Source: Cupriavidus pauculus (GTDB taxonomy: Bacteria > Pseudomonadota > Gammaproteobacteria > Burkholderiales > Burkholderiaceae). From it: 64,000 nucleotides of DNA. Below, in pieces: positions 8,463-16,221 of this stretch. The notes below the pieces were generated by a model that was given only the letters and a program-made list of their open reading frames with translations, was not told the origin of the DNA and did no database searches. The stretch lies in the NCBI RefSeq assembly GCF_022179805.1, contig NZ_BPUO01000001.1, positions 1-64,000 of the forward strand, in the 5' to 3' direction. The translations under genes were made by a program, and so were the position numbers. Position 1 is the first letter of the stretch; the number at the start of each line of letters is the position of its first letter.

Positions 8463-8475
8463 GATGTCGAAACTA

Positions 8476-9570
8476 TCAGGCCAAGGCGGCGACACGCCTT
8501 TGCCGGAACCGGTCGATCGGTATCTCGATGACCTTGATCATGAGCCCGGAGGCAATCAGTGTCGCCAGGAGAACGACCGAGCGTTGACGTTCCGTATCGC
8601 TGCCGATGAGGGGTATAAGCAGCACATGAATTAGGTAGATCGGAAACGACATATCCCCAAGCAGCTTGTCCAGTCGATTCGATTTCGTGGCGGCAAACAC
8701 GAACGGCATCAGCAGCGTCAGCAGTACAAAACCCTGCACTGCCCTGGGATCGAAGCCCAGCACTGCCGGCACCGCGCCAGGTGACCACTTGTACAGGACG
8801 ACCGAAGCGAGCAGCGCGAGAAAGCCCGGCAACGCATAGGGTCGCAACGCTGCCGTGCCAACGCCCCGATATATCCGGTACGAGAGCACACCGAAGAGGA
8901 AGAAGCAAATTTCGAATGGGAGCAGCCGGTACGTCCAGGGGTCGAACGTGGCACCGTAGTGTAGAGCGGTTTCCCTCAGTGCCAGCGACCCGACAATAAC
9001 CGCGACGATGACTGCCGTGCGCGCCCTGAACAGGAACGGCGCCACGACATACACTGCGCACTCCAGGCCAAGCGCCCACGCCTGCGGAACCGGCGCGAAG
9101 AAGTCTAGGCGCCCATTACCTGCCACTAGCGAGTTAGCCGACCACGCCAGACCGTCCTGTCCGATCACCAGAAAATAGCCCCAATCCATCCCGAACAGAA
9201 ACAGATTGCTGAGCACCATGTAAGCCAACGCATCCGCCGGGAGCGTGCTTGCGCGCTCGATCCAGCTTCTAACCGCGCCGAACGTATGAAACATCCCGCC
9301 CCAATGCACCTCCAAGAGGCCGATGATCACCGACAGCGCGAGCACCAGCCAATATGACGGGAATATCCGGAGGAACCGGTTCCCATAAAAGAGCAGCACG
9401 CCTTCTCGTCCGGTCGGGTACTTCTCGCTAAGGATCAGCGCGGTATAGAAGCCTGAGATAACGAAAAACATTTGGACGGCTGTCCTGCCGTCCATCATGT
9501 GGAAGCCATACAGCGGACCCATGTGGGCAAATACCACCGCGATGGCGAGCCAGAACCTGATCACTCCCAA
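8476..9570 (-). CDS. Acyltransferase family 3 membrane protein (O-acetylase type); lysogenic-conversion gene
   Basis: A 364-residue multi-pass protein of the Acyltransferase_3 family, shown by the opening RFWLAIAVVFAHMG, FFVISGFYTALIL and RFLRIFPSYW. It has about ten membrane segments. Members move acetyl groups onto O-antigen, exopolysaccharide or peptidoglycan precursors. With its own promoter and terminator between tail and lysis genes, it is a typical 'moron' that probably alters the lysogen surface. The TTG start at 9570 follows GAGGGG; a GTG at 9564 is the alternative. Confidence 0.88.
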   Translation of the reverse strand: MGVIRFWLAIAVVFAHMGPLYGFHMMDGRTAVQMFFVISGFYTALILSEKYPTGREGVLLFYGNRFLRIFPSYWLVLALSVIIGLLEVHWGGMFHTFGAVRSWIERASTLPADALAYMVLSNLFLFGMDWGYFLVIGQDGLAWSANSLVAGNGRLDFFAPVPQAWALGLECAVYVVAPFLFRARTAVIVAVIVGSLALRETALHYGATFDPWTYRLLPFEICFFLFGVLSYRIYRGVGTAALRPYALPGFLALLASVVLYKWSPGAVPAVLGFDPRAVQGFVLLTLLMPFVFAATKSNRLDKLLGDMSFPIYLIHVLLIPLIGSDTERQRSVVLLATLIASGLMIKVIEIPIDRFRQRRVAALA

Positions 9571-9601
9571 AGTGTCGCCCCTCGTCTCTTGTTCGGCAGT
9601 G

Positions 9602-9607
9602 ATTATA
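9602..9607 (-). promoter_or_regulatory. -10 element for the acyltransferase gene
   Basis: TATAAT on the minus strand, 32 bp before the acyltransferase start. No good -35 is present at the right distance, so activation may be needed. The operator-like palindrome at 9636-9652 lies upstream. Confidence 0.4.
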
Positions 9608-9627
9608 ACGACGCCTCCAAATTTCCC

Positions 9628-9656
9628 TTGCCACCTAGGACCATTGGTCCTATTCT
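9628..9656 (+). promoter_or_regulatory. Promoter with a palindromic operator in its spacer
   Basis: TTGCCA (9628-9633), a 17-bp spacer and TATTCT (9651-9656) form a good sigma-70 promoter for the HTH/lipoprotein cassette. The spacer and the first bases of the -10 are filled by the 17-bp palindrome TAGGACCA-T-TGGTCCTA (9636-9652). A dimeric repressor would fit. The HTH protein just downstream is the obvious candidate. Confidence 0.65.
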
Positions 9657-9708
9657 ATCTGCATGCGTAAGCGCACCCCGCGCGGACCTATCTCCGAAAG
9701 GAATGACT

Positions 9709-10923
9709 ATGTTTCGCCTTGCCAATGCTATATGCACCGCCATCGCCCGAAGAACTCATGAAGCTAAAAACGGACCTGGGTCTATCGAGCGCCGAGATGG
9801 CTCAGCTATTCGGTGTCTCCGATGGCCGCCAGTGGCGCAAGTACACAGGCGGCGAGCGGGAGATCAGCCCGCAGATCCTGTTCTTCGCGATGGCCAGGCT
9901 AGAACTGGATGCGGAAACAATCGAACGCATTCTGAGCCGCATGCGTGTCGTCGGCGCGCAAGTCGAATTGGAATCGCTGCGGTTGTAACCTGCCTCTCGC
10001 TGGCAGCATGCGGTGGCGGCGAATCGCCTGAGGCGGAAGCCGTTGCTCCGACTCAAGTCGCGCCAGCTCCCACTCCTACGCCGTCACCTGCCCCTACTCC
10101 TACCCAGCCCACCTACCCGATCCGGGCCGGCGCGTACCAATTGCTTGGCCCGCTTTTCGATGCAAAAGTCGTCGTCGAGGCAAGTTATTACGCCATCGGC
10201 CATAGCTTCGGTCTCTTCTTTGGCTGCGCAGACACTCAAACGTGTCTCATCCCAGACTACCAGGCAACCCCGCAGCAGAGCGCGGGAAGCCTCGTTTTCC
10301 CCGACCGTTGCCGGTTTCCATATGTCTTTGCCTACCAAGGCGCCACCTTCCTGGCCTGCAACAACAGCGACCCGGGCGATGGCGACATCTACCTATACCG
10401 CTCAAAGGACCTCGTGACCTGGGCTATTCAGAATAACGGACAGCCTATCGTCCGCAGGCAACCTGGGACCAACTGGGCGCACGTCTGGAATGTCGCAATT
10501 CTTCCTGTCGGCAACCGGTGGCACATGCTTGCCGAGTCTCACAGTACCCTCGGCCACATGGACATCGCCTATGCCTGGGCCGATCCAGCAGTCTCGATGG
10601 ACTTCACGCCTAATCAGGGACCAGTCGTTATCCCAAACGGCGGGAATCCGGAGATGATGCTGTTGGACGGCAAGATGGTGGCGATCCACGGCCTATTCCG
10701 CGACCGTAGCGCCACCGACCCGTGGTACACCACGATGAGCGTGGCTGACCCCGCCAACCCCACGACATGGACGATCCGCCGCGATAAGCTGCTCATCGAG
10801 CAGCCCGGCATAGACGTCTGCGATCCGACGTACATCGAGATTAACGGGCAGGGACGGATAGCAGTCAGCTACGATCAGAACAAGGTGCTGGAACTGATCG
10901 GTCCTCCGCTGTCACCGCTGTAG
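9709..10923 (+). CDS. Lipoprotein with GH43/GH32-like beta-propeller fold; N-terminus interrupted by an HTH frame
   Basis: The mature part begins at the lipobox LSLAAC followed by GGGESPEAEA and a Pro/Thr linker. About 290 residues of beta-propeller-like sequence follow (GDIYLYRSKDLVTW, PVGNRWHMLAES, NPEMMLLDGKMVAIHG), as in GH43/GH32 proteins. Catalytic residues cannot be assigned, so enzymatic function is open. Its only well-placed start (AAAGGA then ATG at 9709) reads MFRLA and then passes for 80 codons out of frame through the HTH gene before reaching RIGIAAVVTCLSLAAC. Removing those 240 bp would give a perfect lipoprotein signal, so the cassette looks inserted. It ends 1 bp before the convergent tail gene. 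Confidence 0.65.
   Translation: MFRLANAICTAIARRTHEAKNGPGSIERRDGSAIRCLRWPPVAQVHRRRAGDQPADPVLRDGQARTGCGNNRTHSEPHACRRRASRIGIAAVVTCLSLAACGGGESPEAEAVAPTQVAPAPTPTPSPAPTPTQPTYPIRAGAYQLLGPLFDAKVVVEASYYAIGHSFGLFFGCADTQTCLIPDYQATPQQSAGSLVFPDRCRFPYVFAYQGATFLACNNSDPGDGDIYLYRSKDLVTWAIQNNGQPIVRRQPGTNWAHVWNVAILPVGNRWHMLAESHSTLGHMDIAYAWADPAVSMDFTPNQGPVVIPNGGNPEMMLLDGKMVAIHGLFRDRSATDPWYTTMSVADPANPTTWTIRRDKLLIEQPGIDVCDPTYIEINGQGRIAVSYDQNKVLELIGPPLSPL
9725..9988 (+). CDS. Small HTH DNA-binding protein
   Basis: An 87-residue protein from the ATG at 9725 (TTG at 9719 also possible). The sequence KLKTDLGLSSAEMAQLFGVSD is an XRE-like helix-turn-helix, followed by a helical C-terminus (LELDAETIERILSRMR). Similar small regulators occur in many Burkholderiales prophages. 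It has no close ribosome site of its own; the AAAGGA upstream serves the overlapping lipoprotein frame. It could bind the palindrome in its own promoter. Confidence 0.75.
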   Translation: MLYAPPSPEELMKLKTDLGLSSAEMAQLFGVSDGRQWRKYTGGEREISPQILFFAMARLELDAETIERILSRMRVVGAQVELESLRL

Positions 10924-10924
10924 G

Positions 10925-11485
10925 TCACTGCGGGTTCGCCCACGCGACCGCCTGCGCAGCGTCAGGCGAGGTTGCCGCATTGACCTGCTCCGTAAGTGCC
11001 ACGAGTTGCTGTTGGCACTTATTGAGCCATGCCGCAAACGCCCAGACGACAGCCTGCGCTTGCGCCTGCGTGTGTTGCTTGAACGACCATGCACCGCCAG
11101 TCACGCACCAGAGTAAGCCGCCAGACGAGCATTGAGCGACGGTGTTCTGGTTCGCTTGATCGGTAAGCGCGCTCGGGTAGCCGTAGGCAGAGCCGAGCGC
11201 GCCAGACGAGAAACCGGACGCGATGGCGGTCGCGCATGCGGCGCTCAGGACGCCTATCTGCGCCGACTGTGCTGCAGCAAGCTGCTGTGCCGCAGTAAGA
11301 GGAGGAACTGGCGCGAGCGCCCCGTCAGTCACATACCAATACCCAGGTTGACTGATGCATGTCTGCCACTGTTCCTGTGTGATCTGAATGGTGTTCGTGA
11401 CGCCTGACGGAACCGGACTGTCCGCGCTGTCGTAGAACGCAGTGATGTGTCCTTGTCTGTCGAAGGCTGCGATTTTTTGACCCAT
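10925..11485 (-). CDS. DUF4376-type tail fibre assembly protein
   Basis: 186 residues. The N-terminal half (IAAFDRQGHITAFYDSADSP and WQTCISQPGYWYV) is the domain found in tail-fibre assembly proteins; the C-terminal half is a helical Ala/Gln-rich DUF4376-like segment. It lies directly after the tail fibre gene, the usual place for a fibre chaperone. It may be a minor fibre component instead. Confidence 0.72.
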   Translation of the reverse strand: MGQKIAAFDRQGHITAFYDSADSPVPSGVTNTIQITQEQWQTCISQPGYWYVTDGALAPVPPLTAAQQLAAAQSAQIGVLSAACATAIASGFSSGALGSAYGYPSALTDQANQNTVAQCSSGGLLWCVTGGAWSFKQHTQAQAQAVVWAFAAWLNKCQQQLVALTEQVNAATSPDAAQAVAWANPQ

Positions 11486-11497
11486 GATGTTCAGTCC

Positions 11498-12382
11498 TTA
11501 GTAGCCGATGGCGAACCACTGCGCCGCCACAGCATTGATGGAAACTGCCGTATTGCGCTGGTAATTTTGGAACGTTGCGCCCGTCGTGGATTTGCTTGAT
11601 GCCGTAACAAAAACACCCGGGTCGGTCGAATTACCGCTGGCGAATTGGCATGCAGTTTGGAAGGCAATCGGGAAGGTAACGGCATTGCTCGACTGCCCAC
11701 CCCCGGTTGCCTGCGTGTATGTACCCCACTGTACGATTAGCCCGGACGGGTACTTCTGATAGCCACTTGCACCGAGGGAAGCGGCCATCTGCCCAAGGTT
11801 CACCGCATGCCGGCTCTGCGTGGCCGGAGCGACCTGCTGTGCGCCACCGGCGCATTCCATAAGCACGGCGATTGGGTTACCGCTGTTGACGCCAGCGATG
11901 GTCGCGCGCATCAGCACCGCCGTCCCGTTCAGCGCCAGCTCGCCCCCCTGCAGCGGCTGCAGGCCGAGGCCATAAATCGGGATCGCGGTCAGCCCATCCG
12001 GGGCATAGGTCGATGCGCCGGTGTTCGCGTGCGCGATCTTCACTGCCTGCACAACGCCATCGACCCATGTACCCGCCACCAAGGGGGTCGAGTTGGTGGC
12101 AGTGTAGGCATTTGCTGCACCAGTATCCGCAAGGATGACCGTGCTTTGTCCAAGCCGCTTGATGGCCGCAAGCAGTTGGTTGAAGGCCGACTTATTAAGC
12201 GTCAAGCCCGCTCCAGTGACGACGTTGGCCAACTCCATCATCACGGCATTCAGCCACTCAGCGGGGACGATCGTTGCTGGAACATTCGTCGCCGGGTTTC
12301 CATCTGTAAAGAATCCGGCTGTACCCGCTGGGGTCGAGGCTGGCTGAGTTGTCGCGGCAGTTGCGTTGTCAATTTGGTACAT
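11498..12382 (-). CDS. Tail fibre protein with gp53-like C-terminal domain
   Basis: 294 residues. The N-terminus (MYQIDNATAATTQPASTP and GFFTDGNP) is the common baseplate-attachment region of Mu/P2-type fibres (PAEWLNAVMMELANVV). The C-terminus (YPSGLIVQWGTY, VTFPIAFQTAC, WFAIGY) is the gp53-like tip domain that contacts the host. It is short for a fibre and carries no DGR variable repeat. Confidence 0.85.
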   Translation of the reverse strand: MYQIDNATAATTQPASTPAGTAGFFTDGNPATNVPATIVPAEWLNAVMMELANVVTGAGLTLNKSAFNQLLAAIKRLGQSTVILADTGAANAYTATNSTPLVAGTWVDGVVQAVKIAHANTGASTYAPDGLTAIPIYGLGLQPLQGGELALNGTAVLMRATIAGVNSGNPIAVLMECAGGAQQVAPATQSRHAVNLGQMAASLGASGYQKYPSGLIVQWGTYTQATGGGQSSNAVTFPIAFQTACQFASGNSTDPGVFVTASSKSTTGATFQNYQRNTAVSINAVAAQWFAIGY

Positions 12383-12388
12383 GTGACC

Positions 12389-12985
12389 TCATGCGTAATG
12401 GAATTGCAAAATCGTGTGAGCAGGAGCCACTTCGCTCATCTCGCACTCAAGAACCTGGTTTCCCCAACTCGCCAGCGGATCCCCAGCGGCTGACTGCCCA
12501 GCGGCAAAACGCACCACGGTATTGAGGGCAGCGTTGATCGACCAGGTGAAAAACCAATCTTGGTTGCCCAGTTGCTGGCCAGCCGTGCTCTGGCCGCAAC
12601 GGAATGGCGCATAGTTCGTCACCGTAATTCCGTAACCAAGCCTCTGCGCGAAGCCGATGTAATAGGCGGCCGACTGACCGCCCGCATTCGCAAGACGCGC
12701 CACAACCTGCTGCCGACGCACCTGCACCGATGGGGCCGGGCCGGCGCACGGATCAGGCAGGCCAAGCGTCGACTCCCACTCCGGCAGCAATTCGTAGGTA
12801 GTGGCTGGAAACGAGTCGGCGAGGAGGTAGTTGCATCGCGCCGTCTGGGCCTCATAGGAAGCCGTCAGGCCGGCCTGCACCTTCGTTTGAACAGACGACG
12901 GATCGGTATCCCACACCCGCCCTCGCGGCATGAGTGATTGGAAGGCGCGGAGAAAATCCGCTGCCAACAGAACTGGAGCTCCCAT
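12389..12985 (-). CDS. Mu gp48/YmfQ-family tail protein (DUF2313)
   Basis: 198 residues from the ATG at 12985, behind GGCGGAA and 7 bp after the baseplate J stop. LLPEWESTLGLPDPC and VRRQQVVARLANAGGQS are the family signatures. In Mu this baseplate protein connects the J-like wedge to the fibres. Confidence 0.85.
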   Translation of the reverse strand: MGAPVLLAADFLRAFQSLMPRGRVWDTDPSSVQTKVQAGLTASYEAQTARCNYLLADSFPATTYELLPEWESTLGLPDPCAGPAPSVQVRRQQVVARLANAGGQSAAYYIGFAQRLGYGITVTNYAPFRCGQSTAGQQLGNQDWFFTWSINAALNTVVRFAAGQSAAGDPLASWGNQVLECEMSEVAPAHTILQFHYA

Positions 12986-12992
12986 TTCCGCC

Positions 12993-14105
12993 TTATGGAT
13001 ACGAAATGATCCCCACGGTCGGGATATGGCCGGCCGTGGCAACGATGTTCCCAGATGGGACGGTGATCACGAAACCTGCCGTGCTCGGCACGGCAGCAAT
13101 TGCCGACTCGATGTCCGACAGGTTCACGGTCCCTCCAGGCGCCCCCTTGCGGAACATGACATCAGCGATCGCAACTAGGATTGCGGCTCTTGTCGCGCTG
13201 GTGGACGACGTCAGCCCCGTAATCGTGAAGTTCACCGGGCTGGCGATGGGCGCGACGGAATACACCAGCGCCGTTACAGGCTGCTTAGGATAGATAGCGT
13301 TCGCTACGGTCAATTGATCGCCAGTCGCCTTGACTGCGGATCGGCTTTCGAGCGTCGCAACCCCGTCAGACCCTTGTGGGAATCCGCCACTTGCTGAATT
13401 CGCTTGGTCGAACATCGTGTAGACCACAACCGAACCCGCACCAAAGCCATTCCGCACGATCCACGCGCGCGTGACACCTGGAACGGCCGTTGCCCACTTT
13501 ACGTAGTCATCTGCATTTCCACCCTCCGCCGGACTTTGGAATGCATCCAGCACACGCACGCGGAAGTCGTCATCCAACTCCACATCCGCGCCGCCGGTGA
13601 AGGCAGTTGCCGCAGTGCCGTTCGCCTGCACACCGTCGATAGGCATGCTCAGCGACAACACGGTACCCGCAGCGCAATTGCCTTGCGCCCCGGTTGCTTG
13701 GTCGACAACGAGGACAGTCGCCGTGCGGTCTGCACCGACGGTTACCGATACCTGCACAACATACGTTTCGCCATCACCGCGAACCACCTTCGCGCCCGCG
13801 GCGATCGTCTTACCTACCTCACCGATGAGGATCACGCTACCGCCAGACGCCGTAGCGTCTTTGCGGTAAACCCCCTTCAGTGCGCCCCAGGCCTCAAGGT
13901 ATTCGCCCGTGGCCGTGTACGGCACAGCCTGCTTGGCGATCCAGTCCAGGTACCCATAGTGCAAGTGCGCGAGGCCGGCCTGCGCCGTCCCCATGATGTT
14001 CAGATTCGAAAAGCGAAGCTGGGGATCCGACCCAACTAGGTTGGCCGCGATGTCCGCAGCAACGTTCTTGCGGAGCTGCGTCAGTGTCGGTCGAGCAAAA
14101 GGCAT
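12993..14105 (-). CDS. Baseplate J-like protein (Mu gp47 family)
   Basis: 370 residues. MPFARPTLTQLRKNVAADI and YLEAWGALKGVYRK at the N-terminus, ADDYVKWATAVPGVTRAWI in the middle and a C-terminal repeat domain match the baseplate J wedge of contractile tails. It abuts gp46 by 1 bp. Confidence 0.92.
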   Translation of the reverse strand: MPFARPTLTQLRKNVAADIAANLVGSDPQLRFSNLNIMGTAQAGLAHLHYGYLDWIAKQAVPYTATGEYLEAWGALKGVYRKDATASGGSVILIGEVGKTIAAGAKVVRGDGETYVVQVSVTVGADRTATVLVVDQATGAQGNCAAGTVLSLSMPIDGVQANGTAATAFTGGADVELDDDFRVRVLDAFQSPAEGGNADDYVKWATAVPGVTRAWIVRNGFGAGSVVVYTMFDQANSASGGFPQGSDGVATLESRSAVKATGDQLTVANAIYPKQPVTALVYSVAPIASPVNFTITGLTSSTSATRAAILVAIADVMFRKGAPGGTVNLSDIESAIAAVPSTAGFVITVPSGNIVATAGHIPTVGIISYP

Positions 14106-14552
14106 TTAAGAGATCCCTTTCCAAACCCACGAAAAAGCAACCGCCTCCGTGGTTCCGTCCTTTCGATAGGCAACAATTTGAGCGCCGAGCATGCTCGTCC
14201 TAGTCCATTCGACGAGGACGTCAAATTTCGCCACGACCCCGTCGTCTATCAGCCACTGCAGGCACTCGATCAGGTAGTCATAGGCACGCTGCAGCGTGTC
14301 GTCGTTCTGCTTGGCTCGCTCGAGCAACCAGAGACGGGAGCCGATCGGCACCGTTTCCCCCTCGTCTCCCCACCAGCCCCGCGGGTCTCCAGATCCGTCC
14401 GGGATCTCGTCATCAAGATTTGCCACGCGGTCCGTGAAGACCGAGATGAGGATCGCGGTTTGGAGATCGCTACCCGTGCGCAGCGCCGCCCCGTCGAGCA
14501 CCCAATCCCCTCGGGACCGGCTGACGTCCCACACCGTTGTCGTATCGCTCAT
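14106..14552 (-). CDS. Phage GP46-family baseplate protein
   Basis: 148 residues. DLQTAILISVFTDRVA, GWWGDE and RLWLLERAKQ are diagnostic for the Mu gp46 family, the gp25-like wedge protein that starts sheath assembly. It overlaps the baseplate V gene by 4 bp (ATGA). Confidence 0.92.
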   Translation of the reverse strand: MSDTTTVWDVSRSRGDWVLDGAALRTGSDLQTAILISVFTDRVANLDDEIPDGSGDPRGWWGDEGETVPIGSRLWLLERAKQNDDTLQRAYDYLIECLQWLIDDGVVAKFDVLVEWTRTSMLGAQIVAYRKDGTTEAVAFSWVWKGIS

Positions 14553-15112
14553 TCGGTTTGATTCGGGTGTTCAGAGGTGACCGTGCTGCCGCCGCCCTGG
14601 ACGTTCTTCACGTCGTGGTTGTGGCCGTTGTAAATCGCCCGCATTTCGGCCATCGTGTGGGCGTTCGTTTCATAGTTGTCCTGGATGTCTCCGGAACACC
14701 GAAGCAGATCCGCTTGGACCGTGACGACCGAGGCATTCTGGATGTCCACCGTCTGCCCCTTCGCGTCAATTCGAACGCCCTCATCGGACAGATAAACCAC
14801 CTTCCCGTCCAGGCTATAAATGATCGTTTCCCCAGACTTCAGCCCACGCGGCCTCGACGCCTGATGGTTCGTCGCGATCACTACGCCGGCAGTACGATCA
14901 CCAGCCAGGAACACAACCACCGCATCCGAGTCGGGCGGCGGCATCGACGAAAATCCGAACTCAGCCACCCGCGCACGGTTGTCTCCCGTCTCGACGCCGG
15001 CCATCTGGACTTGCTGTCGTTGGACGCCGCCATCGTCGTTTCCAGTCCGGATACGCCCACGGCCTACCAGCATGCGCAGGCGGGCACCAATCGCTTCGAG
15101 CGCGCCGTTCAT
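14549..15112 (-). CDS. Baseplate assembly protein V (Mu gp45 family, central spike)
   Basis: 187 residues. The N-terminal OB-like domain (VQMAGVETGDNRARVAEFGF) and the C-terminal beta-helix-like strand repeats (DGKVVYLSDEGVRIDAKGQ) form the membrane-piercing spike. The end NGHNHDVKNVQGG resembles the His-x-His iron-binding tip of P2 gpV and Mu gp45. It overlaps gpP by 4 bp. Confidence 0.88.
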   Translation of the reverse strand: MNGALEAIGARLRMLVGRGRIRTGNDDGGVQRQQVQMAGVETGDNRARVAEFGFSSMPPPDSDAVVVFLAGDRTAGVVIATNHQASRPRGLKSGETIIYSLDGKVVYLSDEGVRIDAKGQTVDIQNASVVTVQADLLRCSGDIQDNYETNAHTMAEMRAIYNGHNHDVKNVQGGGSTVTSEHPNQTE

Positions 15113-16209
15113 TGAATCCCCCGCACATCGGTTCCGATTACATCCGCGAACTGCGGTTGCAGCTGGTAAGGCTCCGGTGTAAATGCATCGGACGGCATCA
15201 GGACAAGGTCAGCATGCGTACCGCTCTCATCCAGCCGATACGTCACCGATCCGATAAGCATCATTGCGTCGGGAACCTTGACCGTTGGCGCGGTGATATG
15301 CACCAGCGTGTTCGGCTCCCAGAGTGCGCCGTCAGCGTCGCGCCACGAGTCCGTTGTGAGCGTGACGATGTTCCCCCGCGCAATTCTCCGGTTCATCTCC
15401 CACACCGCGCGGCGTTGCGTTACCTCGATGCCGATGGCACTCAGGTTTTCGGCCACGATCACTCGCTGTCGGCGTCGCGTGACGCCCTGATCGGCCACTC
15501 GCGTGATCACATTCAGGCTTCCGCCGGACAGGTCGGAAAGCATGTCAAGCGCCTGCTGGACCGCCATGTATTCGGAGAAGCGATCTAACACGGAGAACAC
15601 TCCGCGGATGCTCTCGACGTTGATTCCCTCAGCGAAACCTCCGGCTGCCACCCGATCGCCTACCCGGGTAATGACGAGGTTCCCCTCTGCGTTGTCGTAC
15701 AGCAAGACCGCGCTATAGCGCGCCACACGCTCAAGCACCGAGTACGGCGTCTCGCCGAGCATGATGTTCAGTTGCTGCACATAAGGCATGTCCGTCACAT
15801 CGCACACCACCCCAAGCCCGGTGTATGGCACAGCGAGCTGCGTGGCGATCTGCTGGATGTTGCTGTTGACGATCTGCATGCCAGGCCATTCGGCCGCACA
15901 GTCCACCAGATCTGCGCACTTGCTACGGCCGGCTACCGAGATGGAATGAGCCCCATCCGATAGGGCCGGCGATACCGTGTCCACATATCCCGTCATCACC
16001 AGGTCTGCACCGAGCCGAAGCTGGAAGGAATCCCCCGGGCTAACCGAGACATCCCCACCCGAGACAAATCGCTCAGACATCGTGATGCTGAAGTCCGACG
16101 GCATACGCTCGATGCCGCGGGTAATCCGGATCTGCTGCCAGCCCTTCAACGCGCGCGCCTGCGCCCCGATCACGAGGCTTGCCTCGTTCAGGGATACGTC
16201 ATCAGCCAT
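15109..16209 (-). CDS. Baseplate hub protein (Mu gpP/gp44, P2 gpD family)
   Basis: 366 residues. RGIERMPSDFSITMSER, GYVDTVSPAL and the hub fold residues near HSISVAGRSKCADLVDC match the late-control D/gp44 family, the gp27-like trimeric hub holding the spike. Its length is normal for the family. Confidence 0.88.
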   Translation of the reverse strand: MADDVSLNEASLVIGAQARALKGWQQIRITRGIERMPSDFSITMSERFVSGGDVSVSPGDSFQLRLGADLVMTGYVDTVSPALSDGAHSISVAGRSKCADLVDCAAEWPGMQIVNSNIQQIATQLAVPYTGLGVVCDVTDMPYVQQLNIMLGETPYSVLERVARYSAVLLYDNAEGNLVITRVGDRVAAGGFAEGINVESIRGVFSVLDRFSEYMAVQQALDMLSDLSGGSLNVITRVADQGVTRRRQRVIVAENLSAIGIEVTQRRAVWEMNRRIARGNIVTLTTDSWRDADGALWEPNTLVHITAPTVKVPDAMMLIGSVTYRLDESGTHADLVLMPSDAFTPEPYQLQPQFADVIGTDVRGIQ

Positions 16210-16221
16210 ACGGTTTTCCGC

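Noticed and set aside
7892..9079. Long minus-strand frame joining acyltransferase and lysis genes
   Set aside because: Overlaps two well-supported genes in another frame and reads across the terminator at 8441-8462.
11498..12382. Third DGR variable repeat in the tail fibre
   Set aside because: The C-terminal region has no similarity to the TR or to the fixed ELRARAVRR end.
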